Origin: Bacteroidota bacterium
Lineage (GTDB): Bacteria > Bacteroidota > Bacteroidia > Bacteroidales > JAAAOM01
DNA: 64,000 nt
Assembly: GCA_009908855.1 (NCBI GenBank)
Contig: JAAAOM010000046.1
Coordinates: forward strand, 1 to 64,000
Direction: 5' to 3'
Position 1 is the stretch's first letter. Each line of letters begins with the position of its first letter. Below the pieces are notes generated by a model. That model had not been told where the DNA came from. It worked only from the letters and a program-made list of their open reading frames with translations, and ran no database searches. The translations under genes and the position numbers were made by a program. Of the stretch, positions 27,733 through 39,322 are shown piece by piece.

Positions 27733-30282
27733 TTAAAAATTAATTCTGTACAAAGCCATAAAAGCGGCTACATTTTGTTGGTATACCCGGTCGTATTGTC
27801 CTGTATCGGTATCAAAATAAACGTCAAATACATTTTTATGTTGCGTTAAATTTCCCAGATCAAGTGCCCATTCCTGAGAAAAATTTTTGTTGTTCTGCTT
27901 GAATCCAATACGAAAATCGAGCCTGAAATAATCCTTTGACTGTCGTGAATAACTCTTATCGCGGTTATATATATCTTCATCTCTTGCTTCCAGCTCCTGC
28001 CAGTTGTCATGTACCGGGGTGTATCTTTTACCGCCTCCCCAAACCGTTCTAATATCTAAGGTTATACGGTTGCTATTACCGATCTCAAATTCATATCCTC
28101 CCAACATGTTTACCACAAAATTTGTATTGAAAATGGTATTGTGTGCTAAGTTGTTTGAACCGGTATAGGTTGATTCGAACAGGGAACCGGTAAGTAACAT
28201 ATAGTAATTGTTGCTCAAAAATTTTTCGATGGTTAATTCGGCACCATAGTTTTCTCCGGTTCCGGTGTTTTCCAGGCTATCCATCAGGGAAATGAAAAAA
28301 TTCACTCCTTCATTGAGCACTGAATAGTTGGAGGTTTGTTGCTCCACCGGCACATTGGACAGGTCCTGGTAATAAGTTTCCAGCTTGATACGCCAATGGG
28401 GGGCCGGCAGATAATCATATCCGGCCACATAATGCTGACTATAAATGAAATCGAGGTTTTTATTGGTTTTAATAATTGTATTGCTTTTTTCATCGTTGCT
28501 TCTTACAAAGTAAAGCATGCGGGGCGGTAGTTGACTATGCCACCCATAGCCCAGGCTAAAGGCATGTTTTTGTGCGAATTTCCAACGCAGACTGGCACGT
28601 GGTTCCAGCACCTTTGTCTGGTTATATCCCAGGTGCATATAATTTAAACCCAGGTTCATGGATACATCATCTGTAAATTTATGCAGCCACTGGCCATAAA
28701 TGCGATAGAGCTGAAGCATCTCTTCCTGATCCAGTGTTTTGAATCTTTTAACCGTATGTGTTGAGTCATTTGAATCGTAATGCGCTGTGTCAACTATTTC
28801 CTGGTATGACAGGTTGTAATGATCGTAATAAAAACCAGCCTGGATAATATTTTTGGCGTTGGTTTTATATTTAAGATGAGATGCCAGTGTGGTTTTCCAC
28901 TCACGATAGGTGTTGTCAACAGCCGGAAAGCTGAATTCATTTTCGAGCGTATAATTACCGGCGTCCTCCTGCTGCCAGTAAAACTGATACCGGTCAATGT
29001 CAACACCGCTTGATGATATTTGGGATGAAAGCGTGGTGCGCAGGCTTGTTTTTTTGTTGAAATAATATTTATGTGTCAATCCGGTCGTAATTAAATCAGA
29101 CCCGTAATCGGTGCTTTGCTCGGCGCTGGAATAGGTATTGTTTTCTGTACTTTCCGGCTCACGCGAAGGCTGGAAATCAATATTACTTTTACCCATTATA
29201 CCGAACAATGAAAAATTTCCGATATTATCAGTCGGCAGATCCAATTTAAAGGAGAGGTCCTGGTAGTAAGGAATGGCATCACCGGTTCCGGTGGGTAGGC
29301 CAATGTCATGCATCAATGCCAGGGTTGAATACCGGTAATTAGCCAGGTACGAAGCGCTTTTTCCTTTTAGAAAAGGGCCTTCCACGCCGGCCTCGAAACC
29401 ATTTAACCCGACCTGCGCAACATATTCTCGTTTTTGGCTGTTACCTGAACGCATGCGCAAATCAAATGCCCCGGCCAGGGCATTGGAGAATTCGGCAGGG
29501 AAGGCGCCGGTATAAAAGTCGGAATTGGCAAGCAGGTTGTTATTGAGCATACCAATAGGCCCGCCGGTTGTTCCGAGTTGTCCAAAATGGTTAGGATTGG
29601 GTATGGCTATACCATCCAACCGCCAAAGCAATCCCATGGGTGAATTGCCGCGTATGATAATATCGTTTCGTGAATCATTTTGGCTGGTAACACCGGCATA
29701 GTTGGAAACCAGTCGAGCCACATCACCCAGGCTGCCGGCAAATCGCTCAGTCTCTTCAACTGTAAAGGATCGCGCACCTACCAGGGCCATTTCATTGATG
29801 GGGCGTTCTTTTTCGGTGTACGATTTAATCACTACTTCATCCAGTTGTTCTACACGCTCTTCCAGCTCCACGCGCAGGAACAATTCTTTGCCCGAGCTAA
29901 GCAGCACATCACTACGCAGGGTTTCTTTATAGCCCAGGTAACGAAACCGCAATGTATGTCTGCCTACGGGTACATCTTCCAGTATAAAATTACCCGCTCC
30001 GTTGGTTACAACACCCTTATAATCGGGTATGGAGAGTAGTTCAACAGTAGCGCCAATGAGCGGCACTTTGGTGTCCTGATCAATTACCACACCCCGTATG
30101 TTCTGAGTGATTGCCGTTTGTTGGGAAAAACCCTGTATGGCTAATAAAAAGAATAAAACGGTAACAATTAATTTTCCGACACAATGATTATTAAATAACA
30201 TTACGGTTAATGATTGATTTGCGGGTGGAAAGTTAAGAAAATAGTCTTGTTTTAATACATCTTTAACAAGCAGGTAATTCAA
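27733..30282 (-). CDS. TonB-dependent receptor with carboxypeptidase-like regulatory domain
   Basis: GVVIDQDTKVPLIGATVELL..., plug NDIIIRGNSPMGLLWRLDGI; 849 aa barrel. Confidence 0.9.
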   Translation of the reverse strand: MNYLLVKDVLKQDYFLNFPPANQSLTVMLFNNHCVGKLIVTVLFFLLAIQGFSQQTAITQNIRGVVIDQDTKVPLIGATVELLSIPDYKGVVTNGAGNFILEDVPVGRHTLRFRYLGYKETLRSDVLLSSGKELFLRVELEERVEQLDEVVIKSYTEKERPINEMALVGARSFTVEETERFAGSLGDVARLVSNYAGVTSQNDSRNDIIIRGNSPMGLLWRLDGIAIPNPNHFGQLGTTGGPIGMLNNNLLANSDFYTGAFPAEFSNALAGAFDLRMRSGNSQKREYVAQVGLNGFEAGVEGPFLKGKSASYLANYRYSTLALMHDIGLPTGTGDAIPYYQDLSFKLDLPTDNIGNFSLFGIMGKSNIDFQPSREPESTENNTYSSAEQSTDYGSDLITTGLTHKYYFNKKTSLRTTLSSQISSSGVDIDRYQFYWQQEDAGNYTLENEFSFPAVDNTYREWKTTLASHLKYKTNAKNIIQAGFYYDHYNLSYQEIVDTAHYDSNDSTHTVKRFKTLDQEEMLQLYRIYGQWLHKFTDDVSMNLGLNYMHLGYNQTKVLEPRASLRWKFAQKHAFSLGYGWHSQLPPRMLYFVRSNDEKSNTIIKTNKNLDFIYSQHYVAGYDYLPAPHWRIKLETYYQDLSNVPVEQQTSNYSVLNEGVNFFISLMDSLENTGTGENYGAELTIEKFLSNNYYMLLTGSLFESTYTGSNNLAHNTIFNTNFVVNMLGGYEFEIGNSNRITLDIRTVWGGGKRYTPVHDNWQELEARDEDIYNRDKSYSRQSKDYFRLDFRIGFKQNNKNFSQEWALDLGNLTQHKNVFDVYFDTDTGQYDRVYQQNVAAFMALYRINF

Positions 30283-30318
30283 TATACTTATTATTGGAAC
30301 AGGCTGGAATGATTGAAA

Positions 30319-30585
30319 TTAATGCACTGATTTTGATATTTCCGTCGGATATTCCGGGAAATAACTTTCAATGACCGTCAGGTTAAAAGTCTTCATGATC
30401 ATTGTATTTGGTTCGCGTTTTAGTAAGAATTTGAAGGAGCGATGCACCAATTCGGTCTTATCTATTTTACCGCCGGTGAGCTTCAGGTGGTATTCATCTG
30501 CAACGGTTACTTCATGCGTGGTTGATGGACTCCCTTCTACGGTTACTTTAAAAAGATTCTCGTCTATCGGTGTTACTTGTACCAT
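30319..30585 (-). CDS. Conserved hypothetical 88-aa protein
   Basis: Intact ORF with normal codon usage; no family recognised. Confidence 0.5.
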   Translation of the reverse strand: MVQVTPIDENLFKVTVEGSPSTTHEVTVADEYHLKLTGGKIDKTELVHRSFKFLLKREPNTMIMKTFNLTVIESYFPEYPTEISKSVH

Positions 30586-30686
30586 ATTTTTTTTATGCGA
30601 AAGAAAAGAAATTCAGTTGGGAAAGTCAAGCCCGTGTTTTCAGGAATCCTTGCTTCATTTCTGTCATATCATGTGTGATTCAATTT

Positions 30687-31514
30687 CTAATGGCCATCAT
30701 GTAAAGGAATGACACCATATTTCCCACGATTGCTCATAAATGCCCGGGGCGGTGCGCCGGCAAAGTTTCTGAACTCTCTAATAAAGTGTGATTGATCAGC
30801 AAAACCCAGTTCATAACCGGCTTGTGTGAGACTGGTATGGCCTGCCTGCATGTATTTTTGGATAGCATTGAAACGAGCCAGCCGGATGTATTCTTTGGTA
30901 GTGATCCCATAACGCTTCTTAAATTCCCGTTGTAACTGTCGTGCACTAATGGGGATATATTCATTGAGGATATTTAGATTCAGCATTCCGTTATATTGGC
31001 GTATTAATTCCATGGCTTTTTGGGTATAATCAAAATGCTTTTGGAAGTCGTTTAGCTTTTTTAACATGAATTGATTGGCCATGTTAACCCTGTCTTGTAT
31101 GGTTGCCGCATCCCGGATGCGACTGCAGAAATCCTTGAATTTTTTGCCAAGAACACTGGTGCTGTCCTCATAAGTTGCTAAAAATTCCGATGGCGATATA
31201 CCAAAAATATTCGAAATGCCCTCTGGATAAAACCGGATGCCAAAAACCTTTACCAGCTCTTTGAAATGAACCTCGTATGGTTTTGTATACATCCCGATAA
31301 TGGTGAAATCAGGTGAGTTTTTCCACTCCAATTGATCGGTGGTTAATGCACAATGATAGTGGGTTATATGAATGATCAGCTCAATATATCCATTAGGCAA
31401 TATGGATTGCACAAAATGCTGTTCCCTGTTCCGGTTGAATTCGCCCGTCCAATAGGATTGGATATATTTATCGACAGCCGGGGCTGGTTTGTATTCTGAT
31501 AAAACAATGTGCAT
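30687..31514 (-). CDS. AraC-family transcriptional regulator
   Basis: ISARQLQREFKKRYGITTKEYIRLARFN...GYELGFADQSHFIREFRNFAG. Confidence 0.9.
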   Translation of the reverse strand: MHIVLSEYKPAPAVDKYIQSYWTGEFNRNREQHFVQSILPNGYIELIIHITHYHCALTTDQLEWKNSPDFTIIGMYTKPYEVHFKELVKVFGIRFYPEGISNIFGISPSEFLATYEDSTSVLGKKFKDFCSRIRDAATIQDRVNMANQFMLKKLNDFQKHFDYTQKAMELIRQYNGMLNLNILNEYIPISARQLQREFKKRYGITTKEYIRLARFNAIQKYMQAGHTSLTQAGYELGFADQSHFIREFRNFAGAPPRAFMSNRGKYGVIPLHDGH

Positions 31515-31532
31515 AGTTATTACAATACCGAT

Positions 31533-31949
31533 TTACAGCTGAGCCGTATCAACTACATTTGTATGTAAAGGTAGCCAATCTTTATCAAAGGTAGCCACGA
31601 TGTTATTGACACCACCAAAAACGCCCAGGATTCTGGCTTTTGTTGATCCGATATTTTTGAAATCATGGGGCACCATTTCAGGGACAAGCACGATTTCGCC
31701 TTTTCGCACCTCCCCTTTTTCCTGGCCAATGGTAGCTTCCAGATGTCCGTCCAAAATTACCAACAGCTCTTCGGCAGAGTCGGTATGGCTGCCCAGGTTA
31801 TCGCCCGGTTCAATCTCAAAATACACCGTGGCCAATTGTTTCGATCCATGCGCTCCTATTAACGGGAAAGTGGCTTTGCAGTGTTGTTTGGCATCATTCA
31901 CTGCTGTTAACTCATTGAGTTCAATGTTGTTTAAACTTGCTGTTGTCAT
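31533..31949 (-). CDS. Cupin-domain protein
   Basis: PGDNLGSHTDSAEELLVILDGHLEATIG...LVPEMVPHDFKN; start MTTASLNN at 31949 preferred. Confidence 0.8.
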   Translation of the reverse strand: MTTASLNNIELNELTAVNDAKQHCKATFPLIGAHGSKQLATVYFEIEPGDNLGSHTDSAEELLVILDGHLEATIGQEKGEVRKGEIVLVPEMVPHDFKNIGSTKARILGVFGGVNNIVATFDKDWLPLHTNVVDTAQL

Positions 31950-32236
31950 TGTTTTAATTTTTAGTGAATTATTATGCTGACAAAAGTATGGCGTGGCCAA
32001 TCCGAAAAATTGAATAAAAACGACATTTTGCATACCGGGGTTTTTATGTATTATATTATGTATAGCCTTAATCATTCATTCGCTTATTTACACAAAGTTT
32101 TTACTTTTGCATTCATTATGGAATAAGGGTATTGATGATTCAATCGGTTCATTGGCAGGGATTGTACTTAAAGCATGTATAATATCCCTGCGAACTTTGG
32201 GTTTATATGGATCATTTAGCTGAAACAATTTACACA

Positions 32237-34900
32237 ATGGAATATAATTTCACGGCCATAGAGCAAAAGTGGCAACAGTTCTGGGAAAAGAATAAAACAT
32301 TTAAAACATCTGACGATACCAGCAGGAAAAAATATTACATCCTGGATATGTTCCCGTATCCTTCCGGTGCAGGATTACATGTGGGCCATCCGGAGGGGTA
32401 CACGGCAACCGATATTGTAAGCCGTTACAAGCGTATGAAAGGATTTAATGTGTTGCACCCCATGGGTTGGGATGCATTCGGACTGCCGGCCGAGCAGTAT
32501 GCCATCCAAACAGGTACACATCCTGCCGTAACCACACAAAAAAATTGTGATAATTTCCGTCGTCAGATCAAGTCACTCGGGCTGAGCTATGACTGGGACC
32601 GTGAAATCAATACGACAGATCCCCGCTATTTCAAATGGACTCAATGGATATTCATTCAGTTATATAACACCTGGTTTGATGAGCAACAACAAAAAGGCCG
32701 CCCGATAAGCGAGCTAAAAGTACCGGATAACTACAAATCACAGGGGTTTGACAATAAAAATGCCTACATCGATGCCAAACGACTGGCCTATTATGACAAT
32801 GCCCAGGTATGGTGGTGCGAAAACTGCAAAATAGTTTGTGCCAATGAAGAAGTACTGACTGACGGAACACACGAAAAATGTGGTTACCAGGTTGTTAAAA
32901 AAAACCTGAAGCAATGGATGTTACGTATTCCGCATTACGCCGAAAGGTTGTTGGACGGACTGGAAGGATTGGATTGGCCGGAGGGTGTAAAAGACATGCA
33001 AAAAAACTGGATTGGCCGTTCAACAGGCGCCGAAGTGCATTTTCCGTTGGCGGGTTCCGACAAATCGATAGAGGTATACACCACCCGTCCTGATACCCTT
33101 TTCGGTGCCACTTACATGGTGCTGGCTCCCGAGCATGAATTGGTGAATGAAATTACCACCCCGGAGCATCGACAAACCGTATCAGAATATACCCGGGCAG
33201 CTTCTCTTAAATCGGAGCTGGACCGTACTGAGCTGGCCAAAGAAAAAACCGGTGTTTTTACCGGCAGCTATGCCATTAATCCATTAACCAATCAACAAAT
33301 ACCTGTTTGGGTGGCCGATTATGTGCTTACCGGTTATGGAACCGGTGCTATTATGGCCGTTCCCGCTCATGATACACGCGATTTCGATTTTGCCAAAACA
33401 TTCGGCTTACCCGTGGTTTGCATTCTTGACCCGGAACAGAACACCGACAATGAATCACGGCAAAAAATTCTGGAAGGCAATATGTGCTGGCCCGAGGATG
33501 GCCAATACATCAATTCAGCCAACCCTGACAAGGGGATTGATATTAACGGACTGAACAAAGAAAATGGCATCCAAAAAATAGTTGAATGGCTGGAGCAACA
33601 GCAAATCGGGAAAGCCAAAATAAACTATAAACTGCGCGATTGGCTATTCAGCCGTCAACGTTATTGGGGAGAACCATTCCCGGTGATCCACTGGGAAGAT
33701 GGCGAAATAACCATGCTCAATGAGAATGACCTGCCCCTTGAACTTCCTGAATTAGACAAGTATGAACCGGGCGCCAATGGTGAATCACCCCTGGCAAATG
33801 CCGATGAATGGCTTATTGTTACCGATAAGAACGGACGAAAAGGAAGGCGTGAAACCAATACCATGCCGCAATGGGCGGGGTCATGCTGGTACTACCTCCG
33901 TTATATCGATCCGGCAAACAATGAGGCTCCCTTTAACAAGGCTAAAGAAAACTATTGGATGCCGGTGGACCTGTACATTGGCGGTGCCGAACATGCGGTT
34001 TTACACCTGTTATACAGCCGTTTTTGGCATAAGGTGCTCTACGACCTGGGTATAGTTTCAACCGATGAGCCTTTTCAAAAATTATATAACCAGGGTATGA
34101 TCCTGGCCTTTGCCTATGAAACATCAACCGGTGCTAAAGTGGCAACCGACATGGTGGAGGAAAAGGAGGGAAAATTTTACCATATCGAAAACGGCGAAGA
34201 AGTGCAGCAAATCGTTGCCAAAATGTCAAAATCGTTAAAAAACGTAGTAAACCCCGACGATGTTGTGGAACGATATGGCGCTGATTCGTTACGGCTCTAC
34301 GAAATGTTTATGGGCCCGCTGGATGCCACAAAACCCTGGGCTGACCAGGGTGTAAAAGGGGTATTCGGTTTCCTGGGCAGGGTATATCGATTCTTTGCAA
34401 ACCTTGATAATATTAATGGCCACAACAAGGAAGATGCAGAGGTATTGAAACTGCTGCATCAAACCATTATTAAAGTTGAATCGGATATTGAGAATCTGAA
34501 ATTCAATACAGCCATCTCGGCATTGATGGTTTTTACAAATTTAGCCATCAAAAAAGGCAAGGTATGCAAGGAAACCGCTGAGTTGTTTACCCAAATACTC
34601 AGTCCGTTTGCGCCACATTTGGGTGAAGAGCTGTGGAATTTATACGGCCATACCGGTAGTATTACCTATGAGCCATGGCCTATAGCCAATCCTGAATTCC
34701 TAAAGGAAGATACTTTTGAGTATCCCGTATCTTTTAACGGCAAAATGCGCTTTAAACTTGAATTGCCCATAGATATGCCGGTCAATGAAATTGAACAGGA
34801 GGTATTGAACAATCCCAGGTCAGAAAAATGGATGGAGCAAAAAACCGTCCGTAAAATAATTGTTGTACCCAAAAAGATTATCAATGTGGTTGTTTCATAG
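32237..34900 (+). CDS. leuS: Leucyl-tRNA synthetase
   Basis: [36 protein letters not shown]. Confidence 0.97.
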   Translation: MEYNFTAIEQKWQQFWEKNKTFKTSDDTSRKKYYILDMFPYPSGAGLHVGHPEGYTATDIVSRYKRMKGFNVLHPMGWDAFGLPAEQYAIQTGTHPAVTTQKNCDNFRRQIKSLGLSYDWDREINTTDPRYFKWTQWIFIQLYNTWFDEQQQKGRPISELKVPDNYKSQGFDNKNAYIDAKRLAYYDNAQVWWCENCKIVCANEEVLTDGTHEKCGYQVVKKNLKQWMLRIPHYAERLLDGLEGLDWPEGVKDMQKNWIGRSTGAEVHFPLAGSDKSIEVYTTRPDTLFGATYMVLAPEHELVNEITTPEHRQTVSEYTRAASLKSELDRTELAKEKTGVFTGSYAINPLTNQQIPVWVADYVLTGYGTGAIMAVPAHDTRDFDFAKTFGLPVVCILDPEQNTDNESRQKILEGNMCWPEDGQYINSANPDKGIDINGLNKENGIQKIVEWLEQQQIGKAKINYKLRDWLFSRQRYWGEPFPVIHWEDGEITMLNENDLPLELPELDKYEPGANGESPLANADEWLIVTDKNGRKGRRETNTMPQWAGSCWYYLRYIDPANNEAPFNKAKENYWMPVDLYIGGAEHAVLHLLYSRFWHKVLYDLGIVSTDEPFQKLYNQGMILAFAYETSTGAKVATDMVEEKEGKFYHIENGEEVQQIVAKMSKSLKNVVNPDDVVERYGADSLRLYEMFMGPLDATKPWADQGVKGVFGFLGRVYRFFANLDNINGHNKEDAEVLKLLHQTIIKVESDIENLKFNTAISALMVFTNLAIKKGKVCKETAELFTQILSPFAPHLGEELWNLYGHTGSITYEPWPIANPEFLKEDTFEYPVSFNGKMRFKLELPIDMPVNEIEQEVLNNPRSEKWMEQKTVRKIIVVPKKIINVVVS

Positions 34901-34931
34901 TTGTTGTTGCATCCCGAAAATCCAATGGTAA

Positions 34932-36215
34932 ATGAAAATAGTACGCTTCATCATCAGTTTGCTGGTAATTGCTCTTGTGGGCGCCGCCCTCTATTACTTT
35001 ATTTACAAGGATGAACTGAAAAACCCTGGTGAAATTACAATAACCGCGAGTTCAGACTCCATTCTTTCGCCAAAAGACCCGCCACTTGAATACGGTATAC
35101 CCATCGATTCGTTTTTTATCGTGCGTCAGCAAGTGAAGCGCAACCAGTTCTTAAGTCATATTCTTTCGGCTTATCATATTGATCTTTCTGCCGTAGATAA
35201 AATTGTAAAGCGCTCGGATGGTATTTTTGATTTTCGGAAAATAAAATATGGCAATCAGTTTACTTTTTTCCTGCAAAAAGACAGTTCAAGAAAAGTAAAA
35301 TATGTAGTGTATGAACATTCACCCATCGATTATGTGCGCATTTCGTTAAACGACAGTATTACGATCGAACGCCTTGAGAAAGAAATAAAAATTGTCGATA
35401 AAAAAGCAAGCGGCACCATTGAATCTTCATTGTGGAATACCATGATCAATTCGGATGTGAACCCGATGCTTGCCATTGAACTATCGGAGATATATGCCTG
35501 GTCGATCGATTTTTTCGGGCTGCAGGAAGGCGACAGTTTTAATGTGGTGTATGAAGAGCAATTTGTGGATACATTGAGTATTGGGCTGGGTAATATAAAA
35601 ACCGCTTATTTTAAGCATGCGGGTAATGACTTCTATGCCATTCCTTTTGAACAGGACAGTGTAATTAGTTTTTACGACCTGGAGGGCAATAGTTTACGCA
35701 AGGCCTTCCTGAAAGCGCCATTGCGATTTTCACGCATCAGCTCCCGTTTTTCGCATTCAAGATTACATCCCATATTAAAAATCAGGCGTCCTCATCATGG
35801 CGTAGACTATGCAGCCCCGGGCGGAACACCGGTAATGGCTATTGGCGATGGTATGGTCATTAAAAAAGGTTATTATGGTGGTGCCGGTAATATGTTGAAA
35901 ATCAAGCATAACGGCGTTTACACAACCGCTTATTTGCATCTCAGCGGGTATGGCAAGGGCATTGAAATTGGCAGATATGTAAAACAAGGCGATATTATTG
36001 GCTATGTAGGCAGCACAGGATTATCTACCGGCCCTCATCTCGATTTTCGCTTTTATAAGCATGGCGCACCTATCGATCCGCTTAAAGTTGAAGCGCCACC
36101 TGTTGAACCTGTTCATGAAAGTAACCTGGCTGCATTTGATTCCGTGAAAACATACTATCACGATCTTTTAAATAAAGATATGAAACCGGCTGCAAGTTTA
36201 ACTGCTTCAAAATAA
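34932..36215 (+). CDS. M23-family metallopeptidase
   Basis: HHGVDYAAPGGTPVMAIGDGMV; GLSTGPHLDFRFYKHGAPIDP. Confidence 0.9.
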   Translation: MKIVRFIISLLVIALVGAALYYFIYKDELKNPGEITITASSDSILSPKDPPLEYGIPIDSFFIVRQQVKRNQFLSHILSAYHIDLSAVDKIVKRSDGIFDFRKIKYGNQFTFFLQKDSSRKVKYVVYEHSPIDYVRISLNDSITIERLEKEIKIVDKKASGTIESSLWNTMINSDVNPMLAIELSEIYAWSIDFFGLQEGDSFNVVYEEQFVDTLSIGLGNIKTAYFKHAGNDFYAIPFEQDSVISFYDLEGNSLRKAFLKAPLRFSRISSRFSHSRLHPILKIRRPHHGVDYAAPGGTPVMAIGDGMVIKKGYYGGAGNMLKIKHNGVYTTAYLHLSGYGKGIEIGRYVKQGDIIGYVGSTGLSTGPHLDFRFYKHGAPIDPLKVEAPPVEPVHESNLAAFDSVKTYYHDLLNKDMKPAASLTASK

Positions 36216-36247
36216 TTATCTTCGGGGAAATATGTCTGGCTAAATCT

Positions 36248-36922
36248 ATGAAAAAAGGAATTCTTATTGGCTTAATCATAATAGGCTTGTATGCCTGCTC
36301 ACCTGTATATTTGCCTAATCATATCAATACACCTTTGTTAACCCGACAAGGTGAGCTGAATGCCAATCTAAATGTAGGCATCAGCGGTTTTAACCCACAA
36401 ATCAGTTATGCCATTACCGATCAGCTAAGTGTAATGGCGAATGGTAGCTTTGTTTCTTTTCAGAACGATGGCAATACATACCCTTATCGACTGATTGATT
36501 TGGCCCTGGGCTATAACAAACCAATTTGGAATAACGGAATATTTGAGACCTATACCGGTTTTAGCAATGGCCAATCGTATGGTACATTTTTTTACGACCA
36601 GTCTCCCGATAATGATGCCGTTGATTATAAAGCAAACATTCAACGATTATTTCTGCAGCCAGCCTTCGGTTTTCGTTCACAGGTTTTTGATATGGTATTG
36701 GCCAATCGCCTGATTTTGCATAAGGTAAGAGCAAATGGTCAATATTTTTACGACGGGTTTACCGAACCGGTGCTGAACATGAAATTGGGTTACAAAGCCG
36801 TTAAACTAACCGGGCAGTTTGGGTTGTCAATTCCATTATCTACCAATGTAAGTTATAGTTGGGTTCCTTACATATTCTATATTGGTTTGCAAGTAAAGTT
36901 GTTTAAAGATTATAAGAAGTAA
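36248..36922 (+). CDS. Hypothetical outer-membrane-like lipoprotein
   Basis: Lipobox-like GLYACSPVYLPNH; beta-rich sequence. Confidence 0.55.
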   Translation: MKKGILIGLIIIGLYACSPVYLPNHINTPLLTRQGELNANLNVGISGFNPQISYAITDQLSVMANGSFVSFQNDGNTYPYRLIDLALGYNKPIWNNGIFETYTGFSNGQSYGTFFYDQSPDNDAVDYKANIQRLFLQPAFGFRSQVFDMVLANRLILHKVRANGQYFYDGFTEPVLNMKLGYKAVKLTGQFGLSIPLSTNVSYSWVPYIFYIGLQVKLFKDYKK

Positions 36923-37062
36923 GTCTTATGGGAAGTAAATAGCACGGACGAATGAGGAAAAGACCGGATAAACTACCCATGAAATCCGAATGAGACCAGT
37001 AACTCTTATATTGAGTATTTGTGGCAAAAACACAAAAAATAAGTTATAAACCACTAAACGGG

Positions 37063-37647
37063 TTACTTTTTCTTATTTAAAATAAGACTCTCAACCACTT
37101 TGGGATAACAATCATATTCGAGTTGATGAACACGACTGGCCAATGATTCCGGATTATCATCAGGCAATACCGCGCACTTTTTCTGAAAAATGACCTCACC
37201 CCTGTCGTATTCATTGTTAACGTAATGTACGGTAATACCCGTTTCGGTTTCATTATTATCGAGCACTGCCTGATGCACATATTGGCCATACATACCCTTC
37301 CCGCCATATTTCGGCAATAAAGACGGATGAATATTCACGATCCTGCCCGGAAATGCCTTAATAAGATATGACGGCACCAGCCACAAAAACCCGGCCAATA
37401 CAATCCAGTCGATATGCTGATTTTGTAATACCCCCGGTATATATTTCTCATCACGAAACATGGTTTTATTGAACACAATACAAGGCACATCCAGTTTTTT
37501 GGCCCTTTCAATAACACCGGCATCAGGCTTGTTTGTTAAAATCAAAGCAACCCGTATACTTTCATGATTACTAAAATAATTTACCAGGTTTTCGGCATTC
37601 GTTCCCGATCCCGAGGCAAAAACAGCTACCTTGTTAATATTCTGCAT
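37063..37647 (-). CDS. purN: Phosphoribosylglycinamide formyltransferase
   Basis: VAVFASGSGTNAENLV; NIHPSLLPKYGGKGMYG. Confidence 0.93.
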   Translation of the reverse strand: MQNINKVAVFASGSGTNAENLVNYFSNHESIRVALILTNKPDAGVIERAKKLDVPCIVFNKTMFRDEKYIPGVLQNQHIDWIVLAGFLWLVPSYLIKAFPGRIVNIHPSLLPKYGGKGMYGQYVHQAVLDNNETETGITVHYVNNEYDRGEVIFQKKCAVLPDDNPESLASRVHQLEYDCYPKVVESLILNKKK

Positions 37648-37805
37648 GTTAAAGGTTTAATTATATTTAGAAAACGTAAAATAAACATCAAATGAAGCTA
37701 AAAAAATTAGATGTAAAACAATTTTTTTTGTTTGTTTTTTTTCAATTATTGCATTTCTTTGCACAGTTATTTTTTAAAACCAAGTATTAATTAAAATTAA
37801 GAATT

Positions 37806-38042
37806 ATGTCTGACATTGCATCAAGAGTTAAAGCAATCATTGTTGATAAACTGGGTGTAGACGAAAGCGAAGTTACTCCAGAGGCTAGCTTCACAAATGA
37901 TTTGGGTGCAGACTCTCTTGACACCGTTGAGTTAATCATGGAATTCGAAAAAGAATTCAACATTGGTATTCCTGACGATCAGGCCGAAAATATTGGCTCA
38001 GTTGGAGAGGCCATCAAGTACATCGAAGAGAATGTAAAGTAA
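37806..38042 (+). CDS. acpP: Acyl carrier protein
   Basis: [17 protein letters not shown]. Confidence 0.97.
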   Translation: MSDIASRVKAIIVDKLGVDESEVTPEASFTNDLGADSLDTVELIMEFEKEFNIGIPDDQAENIGSVGEAIKYIEENVK

Positions 38043-38064
38043 ATTTTGTTTAAACTTTATTCTT

Positions 38065-39315
38065 ATGCAGTTGAGACGAGTAGTAGTTACAGGGCTGGGC
38101 ACCTTAACACCAATTGGAAATACAAAGGACGATTTTCAAAAAAAATTATTTGAAGGAGTAAGTGGAGCCAATCTTATTACTCGTTTTGATGCTTCTAACT
38201 TCAAAACAAAATTTGCTTGCGAATTAAAAGATTTTAATCCTGCCGATTACATGGACCGCAAGGAAGCCCGTAAGTTCGATCGCTATACGCAAATGGCTAT
38301 GGTATGTGCTGACGAAGCTGTTCAGGATGCCGGTATCGACACGTCATCGATTGATCAGGATCGCTATGGCGTGATTTGGGGATCGGGTATCGGAGGTATA
38401 GAAAGCTTTGAAGAAGAAGTAAAGAATTATGTAACAGGGGATGGAACACCGCGTTTCAACCCCTTCTTTATTACTAAAATGATCTCAGATATGGCCGGCG
38501 GTTATATATCCATTAAGTACGGATTTCGCGGGCCCAATTTTACTACCGTGGCGGCATGTGCATCTTCTTCAGTAGCTTTAATTGATGCATTAACGTATAT
38601 TCGGCTTAATAAGGCTGATGTGATGCTGGCCGGCGGTTCAGAAGCAAGTGTTACAGTATCCAGCGTAGGTGGGTTTAATGCCATGAAAGCACTTTCAACC
38701 AATAACGACGACTACAAAAGGGCATCAAGACCATTCGATAAAACTCGAGACGGTTTCGTGGTGGGGGAAGGAGCAGGTTGCCTCGTATTGGAAGAGCTTG
38801 AACATGCCAAAAAACGTGGTGCAACAATTTATGCTGAGATTGTAGGGGGAGGGCTGTCTGCCGATGCTTACCATATCACAGCACCGCATCCCGAAGGTAT
38901 TGGTGCTGCCAATGTTATGAAGTCAGCCCTTCAGGATGCTCAAATTAATAAGGAGGATGTGGATTACGTAAACGTACATGGCACTTCCACACCAGCCGGC
39001 GATATTGCCGAAATTAAAGCCATTCAGCGATTGTTTGAAGACCATGCCTTTAATTTAAATATCAGCGCAACCAAATCAATGACAGGTCACCTGTTAGGTG
39101 CTGCCGGGGCAATTGAATCAATTGCTACTATTTTTGCTGTTAAAAACAACATGATTCCCCCAACCATCAATCATGAACATCACGACGACGAAATTGACAG
39201 CAAGTTAAACCTGACCCTTAACCAGGCGCAAGAACGTGAAGTGAATTATGGAATATGTAATACCTTCGGATTTGGTGGCCATAATACCTGTGTTGTTGTA
39301 AAGAAATACACATAA
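38065..39315 (+). CDS. fabF: Beta-ketoacyl-ACP synthase II
   Basis: VVTGLGTLTPIGN; VAACASSSVALID; HGTSTPAGD; KSMTGHLLGAAGA. Confidence 0.96.
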   Translation: MQLRRVVVTGLGTLTPIGNTKDDFQKKLFEGVSGANLITRFDASNFKTKFACELKDFNPADYMDRKEARKFDRYTQMAMVCADEAVQDAGIDTSSIDQDRYGVIWGSGIGGIESFEEEVKNYVTGDGTPRFNPFFITKMISDMAGGYISIKYGFRGPNFTTVAACASSSVALIDALTYIRLNKADVMLAGGSEASVTVSSVGGFNAMKALSTNNDDYKRASRPFDKTRDGFVVGEGAGCLVLEELEHAKKRGATIYAEIVGGGLSADAYHITAPHPEGIGAANVMKSALQDAQINKEDVDYVNVHGTSTPAGDIAEIKAIQRLFEDHAFNLNISATKSMTGHLLGAAGAIESIATIFAVKNNMIPPTINHEHHDDEIDSKLNLTLNQAQEREVNYGICNTFGFGGHNTCVVVKKYT

Positions 39316-39322
39316 TAGTTTT

